A stretch of 64,000 bases of DNA, from NCBI RefSeq assembly GCF_014203535.1, contig NZ_JACHJI010000007.1:248001-312000 (forward strand). Direction: 5' to 3'. Position numbers and translations under genes: made by a program. The notes beneath the pieces were generated by a model that worked only from the letters and a program-made list of their open reading frames with translations, was not told the origin of the DNA and made no database searches. The DNA comes from Streptomyces griseomycini. GTDB taxonomy: Bacteria; Actinomycetota; Actinomycetes; Streptomycetales; Streptomycetaceae. Shown here in pieces: positions 15,001 to 23,890 of this stretch; the first letter of the stretch is position 1, and each line of letters opens with the position of its first letter.

Positions 15001-16896
15001 TCAGGAGGGTGCGGGTCCGTCGTGGTCACTCGCGCGGTTCCCCGCGTCCCCGGGGGAAGTCGCTTCCACGACCGCCAGGAGGGTGCCGGGCTCCACCTGC
15101 CGGCCCGTTACGGCGCGCAGGGTGCTCAGCGTTCCCGTGACCGGGGCGGTGATCTCGTGCTGCATCTTCATCGCCTCCAGCCAGAGCAGGGGCTGTCCGG
15201 CCTCCACCGGCGCTCCCTCGGTCAGGCCCTCGGCGATGCGGACGACCGTGCCCGGCATGGGGGCGAGGAGGGAGCCGGGGGCGTGCCGGGCGGTGGGGTC
15301 GGGGAAGCGGGGCAGGGCGGTGAGGGCGGTGGTGTTCACGTACACGCGGTCGCCGTAGCGGCTGACCCGGAACCTGCGCCGTACGCCGGCCACGTCCAGG
15401 ACCACCAGCTCCGCGGCGGCGTGGACGACCTGCACCCCGTCGGCCGCGAGGCCGTCCCGCGTGTGCCGGTAGCGGACCTCGTGCTCCTCGCCCGCCACGG
15501 CGTACCGCTTGACCTGCGGCTGCGAGGGCAGGTTGCGCCAGCCGCCGAAGCGGGAGCGGCCGTGGGCGTCGGCGAGGGCGGCGGCGAGCGGGGCGTGCGG
15601 GTCGGTGGCCGGTTCGGTGAGCGCGGTCAGGTGGCGGTCGTAGAAGCCGGTGTCCATGCGGCCCTGCGCGAACTCCTCGTGCCGCAGGGAACGGACGAGG
15701 AGGTCCCGGTTGGTGACGGGGCCGTGGATCACCGCCCGTTCCAGTGCGGACGCGAGCTTGCGGACGGCCTCCGCGCGGGTGGGGGCGTGGGCGACGACCT
15801 TGGCGAGCAGGGGGTCGTAGTGGACGCCGATGTCGTCGCCGTCCGCGTAGCCGGTGTCCAGGCGTACGGCGCCGGGGACGGAGAACCGGTGCAGGCGGCC
15901 GGTCTGCGGGGCCCAGGCGTGGGCGGGGTCCTCGGCGTACAGGCGGGCCTCGACGGCGTGGCCGCGCGCGCGTGGCGGCTCCTCGGCGAGGGCGTGGCCC
16001 TCGGCGACGCGGATCTGCTCGGCGACGAGGTCGACCCCGAACACGGCCTCGGTCACCGGGTGTTCCACCTGGAGGCGGGTGTTCATCTCCAGGAAGTGCG
16101 CCCGGTCGCCGGCGACGAGGAACTCGACGGTCCCGGCGCCGACGTAGCCGACCGCGCGGGCGGCGCGTACGGCGAGGGCGTGGAGCTCGTCGGTGAGCCG
16201 CGGGGTCAGTCCGGGTGCCGGGGCCTCCTCGATCACCTTCTGGTGGCGGCGCTGGAGGGAGCAGTCCCGGGTGCCGAGCGTCCACACCGTGCCGTGCGCG
16301 TCGGCGAGCACCTGCACCTCGACGTGGCGTCCGCCCTCCACGTACGGCTCGACGAACACCTCGCCGTCGCCGAAGGCGCTCGCGGCCTCCGCGCCGGCGG
16401 CGTCCCGTTCGCCGTCCAGGTCCGCGAGGCGCCGTACGACGCGCATGCCGCGTCCGCCGCCGCCCGCCGCCGCCTTCACCAGCACCGGCAGGTCGGCCTC
16501 GGTGACGTTCCGCAGGGGCTCGACGCCCATCAGCTCCTTGGCGCGCGTCTTGGACGCCATCGCCTCGATCGCCTCCGGGGGCGGCCCGATCCACACCAGG
16601 CCCGCGTCCCGCACGGCCCGCGCGAAGTCGGCGTTCTCGGAGAGGAAGCCGTAGCCGGGGTGCACGGCGTCCGCGCCGGCCGCGAGGGCCGCCTTCACGA
16701 TCAGGTCGCCGCGCAGATAGGTGTCGGCGGGCGCCGACCCCGGCAGCCGTACCGCCGTGTCGGCCACGCGCACGTGGAGGGCGTTCCCGTCGGCGTCCGA
16801 GTGCACGGCGACGGTCCGGATTCCCCCCTCACGGCAGGTGCGCACGACACGGCAGGCGATTTCGCCCCGGTTCGCGACGAGAACGGTGGTGATCAC
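15001..16896 (-). CDS. Acyl-CoA carboxylase alpha subunit (biotin carboxylase + BCCP) with shortened ATP-grasp loop
   Basis: 631 residues from GTG 16896. Biotin carboxylase: LVANRGEIACRVVRT at the N-terminus, HPGYGFLSENADFA, the glycine-rich ATP loop VKAAAGGGGRGMRVV, and FLEMNTRLQVEHPVTE. The C-terminal BCCP domain carries the biotinylation site EAMKM (lysine at about residue 577). With the beta subunit it carboxylates an acyl-CoA; by operon content a branched enoyl-CoA (methylcrotonyl or geranyl type) is most likely. Odd: between MASK and VLVK (residues 113-141) the protein is about 18 residues shorter than E. coli AccC and lacks the usual AGVPxxPG strand, so activity should not be assumed. 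Confidence 0.88.
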   Translation of the reverse strand: MITTVLVANRGEIACRVVRTCREGGIRTVAVHSDADGNALHVRVADTAVRLPGSAPADTYLRGDLIVKAALAAGADAVHPGYGFLSENADFARAVRDAGLVWIGPPPEAIEAMASKTRAKELMGVEPLRNVTEADLPVLVKAAAGGGGRGMRVVRRLADLDGERDAAGAEAASAFGDGEVFVEPYVEGGRHVEVQVLADAHGTVWTLGTRDCSLQRRHQKVIEEAPAPGLTPRLTDELHALAVRAARAVGYVGAGTVEFLVAGDRAHFLEMNTRLQVEHPVTEAVFGVDLVAEQIRVAEGHALAEEPPRARGHAVEARLYAEDPAHAWAPQTGRLHRFSVPGAVRLDTGYADGDDIGVHYDPLLAKVVAHAPTRAEAVRKLASALERAVIHGPVTNRDLLVRSLRHEEFAQGRMDTGFYDRHLTALTEPATDPHAPLAAALADAHGRSRFGGWRNLPSQPQVKRYAVAGEEHEVRYRHTRDGLAADGVQVVHAAAELVVLDVAGVRRRFRVSRYGDRVYVNTTALTALPRFPDPTARHAPGSLLAPMPGTVVRIAEGLTEGAPVEAGQPLLWLEAMKMQHEITAPVTGTLSTLRAVTGRQVEPGTLLAVVEATSPGDAGNRASDHDGPAPS

Positions 16897-16901
16897 GGGC
16901 C

Positions 16902-18496
16902 TCACATCCGGAAGACGCCGAAGCCGCCGCGCGCACCCTCGTAGGGGGCGGTGTGGACGGCCGACAGGCACAGGCCGAGGACGGTGCGGGTGTCGCGCGG
17001 GTCGATGACGCCGTCGTCGTACAGCCGCCCGGACAGGAACATCGGCAGGGACTCGGACTCGATCTGCTGCTCCACCATGGCGCGCAGCGCCGCGTCCGCG
17101 TCGTCGTCGTACGGCCGTCCCTTCGCCGCCGCCGACTGCCGCGCGACGATGGACAGCACGCCGGCGAGCTGCTGGGGCCCCATGACGGCGGACTTGGCGC
17201 TGGGCCAGGTGAACAGGAAGCGCGGGTCGTAGGCGCGACCGCACATGCCGTAGTGCCCGGCGCCGTAGGAGGCGCCCATGAGGACGGACAGGTGGGGGAC
17301 GCGGGAGTTGCTGACCGCGTTGATCATCATCGCGCCGTGCTTGATGATGCCGCCCTGCTCGTACTCCTTGCCGACCATGTAGCCGGTGGTGTTGTGCAGG
17401 AAGAGCAGCGGGATGTCGCGCTGGTTGGCGAGCTGGACGAACTGGGCGGCCTTCTGGGACTCCTCGCTGAAGAGGACCCCCCGGGCGTTGGCGAGGATGC
17501 CGACGGGATAGCCGTGGAGGGTGGCCCAGCCGGTGGCGAGGCTGGTGCCGTAGAGCGGTTTGAACTCGTCGAAGTCGGAGGAGTCGACGATGCGGGCGAT
17601 GACCTCGCGCGGGTCGAAGGGGACCTTGAGGTCGCCGGGGACGATGCCCAGCAGTTCTTCCTCGTCGTACTCGGGCGGGGCGGCCGGTCCCGGATCGCCG
17701 TACGCCTTGCGGTGGTTGAGGCGGGCGACGACCCGGCGGGCCTGGCGCAGCGCGTCCGGTTCGTCGACGGCGAAGTGGTCGGCGAGGCCCGACACGCGCG
17801 CGTGCATCTCGGCGCCGCCCAGGGACTCGTCGTCGCTCTCCTCCCCGGTGGCCATCTTCACCAGCGGCGGGCCGCCGAGGAACACCTTCGCCCGCTCCTT
17901 GACCATGATCACGTGGTCGGACATGCCGGGGACGTACGCGCCCCCGGCGGTGGAGTTGCCGAAGACGGCGGCGACGGTGGGGATGCCGGCCGCCGACAGC
18001 CGGGTCAGGTCCCGGAAGATCGCGCCGCCGGGGATGAAGATCTCCTTCTGCGAGGGCAGGTCGGCGCCGCCGGACTCCACGAGGCTGATCACGGGCAGCC
18101 GGTTGGCGAGCGCGATGTCGTGGGCGCGCAGGGCCTTCCTCAGGCTCCAGGGGTTGCTGGCGCCGCCGCGCACGGTCGGGTCGTTGGCGGTGATCAGGCA
18201 CTCCACGCCCTCGACGACGCCGATGCCGGTGACGAGCGAGGCGCCGACGGTGTGGTCGCTCCCCCACGCGGCCAGCGGGGACAGCTCCAGGAAGGGCGTG
18301 TCGGGGTCGAGGAGCAGCTCGACGCGCTCGCGGGCGAGCAGCTTGCCGCGCTTCCGGTGCCGCTCGACGTACTTCCCGCCGCCGCCCGCGAGGGCCTTGG
18401 CGTGTTCGGCGTCGAGCGCGGCGAGCTTGGCGAGCATGGCCTCGCGGCGGGCCCGGTACTCCGGGTCGGCCGTGTTCAGGGCGGATTCGAGGACCG

Positions 18497-18500
<4 letters not shown>
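16902..18500 (-). CDS. Acyl-CoA carboxylase beta (carboxyltransferase) subunit
   Basis: 532 residues from GTG 18500, GTGA-overlapping the AtuA-like gene. Carboxyltransferase N-half: GKLLARERVELLLDPDTPFLELSPLAAWG, CLITANDPTVRGGASNPWSLRK, VESGGADLPSQ, GNSTAGGAYVPGMSD. C-half: ILANARGVLFSEESQKAAQFVQLANQRDIPLLFLHNTTGYMVG and KHGAMMINAVSNSRVPHLSVLMGASYGAGHYGMCGRAYDPRFLF. The GMCGRAYDPRF region and the long form resemble methylcrotonyl/geranyl-CoA carboxylases rather than acetyl/propionyl enzymes. It works with the alpha subunit encoded five bases downstream. Confidence 0.92.
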
Positions 18501-20175
<1,675 letters not shown>

Positions 20176-20179
<4 letters not shown>

Positions 20180-20970
20180 CGAGCGGTTCCCTCCGGCGGG
20201 CGGCCGGCTCCCGGCGGCCCGGCGAAGGCCTGGGCGATGTCCAGCCAGCGGTCGGCGTCGGGGCCGTCGGCGGTGAGGGCGAGGTCGGCGCGGTGGGCGC
20301 GCTGGGTGACGAGGAGGCAGAAGTCGAGCGCGGGCCCGGTGACGCGTTGGGGGGCGTCCTCGGGGCCGTAGGTCCACAGTCCGCCGCCGGGCGCGACGAG
20401 CTCGACCCGGAAGGGGTCGGCCGGCGGGGTGAGTCCGTGCGCTCCGTGGGCGAAGTCCCGGGTGCGCACCCCGAGCCGCGCCACGTGCCGGAGCCGGTCG
20501 GTGGGCGGCCGCGTCACACCGATCGCGTCCGCCACGTCCAGGCCGTGGGCCCAGGTCTCCATGAGGCGGGCGGTGGCCATGGACGCGGCGGACATGGGTG
20601 GCCCGTACCAGGGGAACCGCGCCCCGGCCGGCGCCTCCCGCAGCGCCTTCTCCAGTGCCGCGCGCCCCTCGCGCCACCGCGCGAGCAGGTCGGCGGGCGC
20701 GGACCGGGCGTACTCCCCGGCGCCCTCGTCGACGAAGGTGTGCGGGGCGGCGAGGGCCTTCTCGACCAGCGCCCGGAACCCGTCCGCGTCGGTGACGGCG
20801 AGCAGCGCGGAGCGGTCGGTCCAGGCGAGGTGGGCGATCTGGTGGGCGACGGTCCACCCCGCGGCGGGCGTCTCCCGCGCCCACTGCTCCGGGCCCAGCC
20901 CGGCCACCAGCCGGTCGAGCTCCTCGCTCTCCTCACGCAGGTCGTCGATCACGGGCGTCGGATCGGACAC
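20176..20970 (-). CDS. Mycothiol-dependent maleylpyruvate isomerase-like protein (TIGR03084 type)
   Basis: 264 residues from GTG 20970, with GAGGGGAG eight bases upstream. The N-terminal DinB-like four-helix bundle has the metal-binding pattern of the family: AAGWTVAHQIAHLAW with two histidines, and METWAHGLDVADAIG. The C-terminal part (residues about 170-264) is the beta-rich domain of actinobacterial mycothiol-dependent enzymes. Members use zinc and the thiol mycothiol in isomerisation or detoxification; the substrate here is unknown. It is the first gene of the operon, 78 bases from the palindrome at 21048-21061, and may be a glyoxalase-like helper for the catabolic pathway. Confidence 0.78.
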
Positions 20971-21293
20971 GAGGCGCTCCCCTCGGGACACGGACACGGC
21001 GGTGTGCGGCGCGGTTGCGGGGAGCATGGCAGGGGGACCGGAAACAAGCAAGCATGCTTGCATGAACTTCTTCGATGCCGGAACCCGGACGAGGAGCGTC
21101 CGGAACGCGAGGGCCCGTGAGGACGGAGCAGTTCGGCCGCCCTCACCGGTTCGCCGGCCGTCTTCTCCCCTCGGCGGGGAGGTCGGCCGGGGCGCCGCCC
21201 GCCACCGTCTCCCGGCCGGGCTCGCACCCTCGGCGCCGGGTCACTCCGCGCGCACCGCCTCGGCGGCCTCGCGGTAGAGCGAACCGGCCGTCG
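20971..21293. other. Non-coding interval with operon promoter region
   Basis: 323 bases between two minus-strand genes. It contains the operator palindrome (21048-21061) and presumably the promoter of the Atu-like operon. Bases 21070-21293 show no credible gene or clear hairpin terminator. Confidence 0.5.
21048..21061. promoter_or_regulatory. Perfect 14-bp palindrome, putative TetR operator of the Atu-like operon
   Basis: GCAAGCATGCTTGC, a perfect palindrome centred at 21054/21055, within a locally less GC-rich stretch 78 bases upstream of the first operon gene. The only regulator gene in the operon (10853-11467) is TetR-family, whose operators are typically palindromes of this size. Confidence 0.55.
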
Positions 21294-22250
21294 TCAGGAG
21301 GCGCCCCCCGCTCCCTTCGCCTTCCCCCGCCCCACCTGTGTCCGCACCGCGCCCATGCTCGCCGCGATGACCAGGGCGATGGCCGCGGCCTCGGTGGGGG
21401 CCAGGGCCTGGCCGAGGACGAGGAAGCCCGCGGCGGCCGCGAGGGCCGGCTCCAGGCTCATCAGGACGGCGAAGGTGGAGGCGGGCAGGCGGCGCAGGGC
21501 GAGGAGTTCGAGGGTGTACGGGAGCACGGAGGACAGCACCGCGACCCCCGCGCCCAGGGCGAGGACCGTCGGGTCGAGGAGCTTCGTGCCGGACTCGATG
21601 ACGCCCAGGGGCAGGAACAGCACCGCCGCCACGGCCATGGCGAGGGCGAGTCCGTCCGCCTGAGGGAAGCGGCGCCCCGTACGCGCGCTGAAGACGATGT
21701 ACGCCGCCCACATGGCGCCGGCACCCAGGGCGAAGGCGACACCCAGCGGGTCGAGGCTGCCGAAGTTCCCGCCGCCGAGGAGGAAGACGCCGGCGAGGGC
21801 CAGCGCGGCCCACACGATGTTGACCGCCCGCCGGGAGGCCAGCACGGACAGCGCGAGCGGACCGAGGACCTCCAGCGTGACCGCCGGGCCGAGCGGGATG
21901 CGGGCGACGGACTGGTAGAAGAGGCCGTTCATCGCCGCCATGGCGATGCCGAAGACGATCACCGTGCCCCAGTCGGTGCGCGAGTGCCCGCGCAGCTTCG
22001 GCCGGCACAGCACCATCAGCACGAGCGCGGCCACCAGCAGCCGCAGCGTCACGACCCCGAGCGCGCCGGCCCGCGGCATCAGCGTCACCGCCAGCGCCCC
22101 GCCGAACTGCACGGAGATCCCGCCGGCGAGGACCAGCCCGACCGGCCCCAGGGAGCCGCGCCCGCGCGGGGAGCCCCCCGCCGCGGGCGCGTGGCCGGGC
22201 CCCGTCCCGGCTGCGGTGGACGGGGTGGCGGCGGCGCTGGGGGTGGTCAC
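21294..22250 (-). CDS. EamA/RhtA-family inner-membrane exporter
   Basis: 318 residues from GTG 22250, with AGGAAG upstream. Two EamA repeats of about five helices each (ten in total): the first runs from LGPVGLVLAGGISVQFGGALAV to about residue 165, the second from LGVAFALGAGAMWAAYIVFSARTG to the end. The repeat signatures RLLVAALVLMVL and LEPALAAAAGFLVLGQ are present. RhtA-type members export amino acids and related metabolites. The N-terminal 35 residues are alanine/proline-rich and cytoplasmic. It has no partner gene; the MocR-type regulator often found beside such exporters is absent here. Confidence 0.85.
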   Translation of the reverse strand: MTTPSAAATPSTAAGTGPGHAPAAGGSPRGRGSLGPVGLVLAGGISVQFGGALAVTLMPRAGALGVVTLRLLVAALVLMVLCRPKLRGHSRTDWGTVIVFGIAMAAMNGLFYQSVARIPLGPAVTLEVLGPLALSVLASRRAVNIVWAALALAGVFLLGGGNFGSLDPLGVAFALGAGAMWAAYIVFSARTGRRFPQADGLALAMAVAAVLFLPLGVIESGTKLLDPTVLALGAGVAVLSSVLPYTLELLALRRLPASTFAVLMSLEPALAAAAGFLVLGQALAPTEAAAIALVIAASMGAVRTQVGRGKAKGAGGAS

Positions 22251-22747
22251 TGGGCTTCCTGAGGGCTCGGTACGGAGAGCGGGACGTCTGTCGGCATCGT
22301 GCATCACAGTGCACTGTCCAGTCCAGAGTAATATCCTCCCGGCCCTCTGGACAGGACCGTAAAGCACCTACGTACCTGACGATGAGCCCCGCACCCCGCC
22401 CGGGTCAACTCGGTTCCGTCATGCGGACCCCATTCCTCCGGACCGGGGCCCGGCGCCCCCCACGGCCGGAGTGCGCGGCCGTCGGCGCGGGGAGGTGCGC
22501 CCGGAGACGGCGACGCGACGCAGGACGTCCATGGGGACTGGCCGAGTGGCTGATTCCGCACGGGTACTGCGGCACCCCGGCCGACGACTCCATGAAACCC
22601 CCTGCTTTCTGTGGCAGTTGGGGCGTGCACCGTCCTGGCGGTGGCCGGTGACAGCGCCCGCACGGGCCCCGCGCGGGGCTCGGCCCCTTTTGCGGGTACG
22701 GTCCCCCTGACGCCCCGTGCCCGCCCCACCACACCCACCGAGGTCCC
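22251..22747. other. Non-coding interval with palindromes and short hairpins
   Basis: 497 bases. Near the EamA gene are CAGTGCACTG (perfect palindrome, about 22310-22319) and CTCTGGACAG facing CTGTCCAG copies around an AT-rich TAATAT, a plausible promoter/operator. Bases about 22540-22640 form a less GC-rich island with small hairpins (CCGCA/TGCGG, CTGC/GCAG). A 19-codon ORF (MKPPAFCGSWGVHRPGGGR) starts at ATG 22592 without a convincing ribosome-binding site. No larger gene found. Confidence 0.45.
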
Positions 22748-23200
22748 GTGCGCCGACTCATCACCCGCCTCTGGCGCCTGCTGCGCCCCCTCCAGAGCCG
22801 CGTCATGTGGCTGCTGCACGCCAAGTTCGTGGTCGGCGTGACCGGCGTCGTGCGCGACGACGAGGGGCGCGTGCTGATGCTCCGGCACCGGATGTGGCCG
22901 CCGGGCCGCCAGTGGGGCCTGCCGAGCGGCTTCGCGCGCAAGGGCGAGGACTTCCGGGCGACGGTGGTGCGCGAGGTCAAGGAGGAGACGAACCTCGACG
23001 TGGAGGTGGGCCGTCTGGTGATGCTGAACAGCGGCTTCCGCACCCGCGTGGAGGTGGCCTACGAGGCCCGTCTGCTCGGCGGCGAGCTGCGCCTCGACCC
23101 CTTCGAGATCCTGGAGGCCCGCTGGTGCCGCCCGGACGACCTCCCCGAGGGCGTCCAGCCGGTGTGCCACCCGCTGGTACGGGGCGAGACCGCGCCGTGA
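22748..23200 (+). CDS. NUDIX hydrolase
   Basis: 150 residues from GTG 22748. The NUDIX fold is plain: FVVGVTGVVRDDEGRVLMLRHR, WGLPSGF, and the Nudix box GFARKGEDFRATVVREVKEETNL (metal-binding REVKEE intact; the usual glycine after EE-x is asparagine). The first 20 residues (RRLITRLWRLLRPLQSRVMWLLHAK) are basic and amphipathic and may be a membrane-contact helix; ATG 22805 is the alternative start if they are not translated. It hydrolyses a nucleoside-diphosphate-linked substrate that cannot be named. Neighbours are convergent or unrelated. Confidence 0.85.
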   Translation: MRRLITRLWRLLRPLQSRVMWLLHAKFVVGVTGVVRDDEGRVLMLRHRMWPPGRQWGLPSGFARKGEDFRATVVREVKEETNLDVEVGRLVMLNSGFRTRVEVAYEARLLGGELRLDPFEILEARWCRPDDLPEGVQPVCHPLVRGETAP

Positions 23201-23254
23201 CGGCCGCCGCCCCGTCCCGCGGCTGCCCGCCGCCGCGGAAGGCCGGGCGCGGGC

Positions 23255-23794
23255 TCAACCGGGGGGCGTGACCGGGGACCGCAGGCCGAGCCACTGCTCG
23301 GCGTCCCAGGCCCGGAACCGCTCCACCTCGGTGAACCCCAGCTTCGCCGCGAGGCGCATCGAGCGGACGTTGGCGGTCTGGGTGGCGAGCACCACCGGCT
23401 CGCCGGGAAGGACGCCGGCGAACCAGTCGAGGGCCGCCGCGCACGCCTCGGCCGCGTACCCGGATCCCCACGCCCGCGGCAGGAACAGGTAGCCGAGACC
23501 GACCTTCCCCGCGGCGGCCGGGCGACGGTGCTCCGGCGCCCTTCCGAGCAGGACCTGGCCGATCATCGCCCCGTCGAGATCGACGACGAAGCTCCCGGGC
23601 CACCGCCCGGGCACCTCGGGCAACCCGCGCTCGAGCTCGTCACGCGGGCGGGGCCCGCCGAGGTAGGCGTGCACCTCCGGCGACGCCAGCAGCTCGACGA
23701 ACGCCGCACGGTCCCGGGCCTCGGGCCCGCGCAGCACGAGCCGCTCGGTCCTGATCGGGGCGGGCGGCCAGGCGACGGGTCCGAGGCCGGTCAT
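23255..23794 (-). CDS. GNAT-family N-acetyltransferase (RimJ/RimL type)
   Basis: 179 residues from ATG 23794, with GGGGTGG about seven bases upstream. Landmarks: PIRTERLVLRGPEARDRAAFVELLASPEVHAYLGG at the N-terminus, typical of RimJ/RimL proteins, KVGLGYLFLPRAWGSGYAAEAC (acetyl-CoA loop, with GSGY in place of GxGxG), and NVRSMRLAAKLGFTEVERF. It transfers acetyl from acetyl-CoA to a protein N-terminus, amino acid or small amine; the substrate cannot be predicted. It is convergent with the NUDIX gene and lies 96 bases downstream of the FAD/Fe-S dehydrogenase. Confidence 0.85.
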   Translation of the reverse strand: MTGLGPVAWPPAPIRTERLVLRGPEARDRAAFVELLASPEVHAYLGGPRPRDELERGLPEVPGRWPGSFVVDLDGAMIGQVLLGRAPEHRRPAAAGKVGLGYLFLPRAWGSGYAAEACAAALDWFAGVLPGEPVVLATQTANVRSMRLAAKLGFTEVERFRAWDAEQWLGLRSPVTPPG

Positions 23795-23890
23795 GCCGGC
23801 CACCCCATCAGCAGGCTCGGCGGCGATCAAGACGTGCGGGAGGAGCGCCGGTTCGTTCGAGCGCGGTGTGGGCACGAGAGCGGCGGCTGC

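Noticed and set aside
22540..22610. Possible tRNA-like sequence (GGCCGAGTGG resembles a Ser/Leu tRNA D-arm)
   Set aside because: No acceptor stem, anticodon arm or T-loop could be paired around it.
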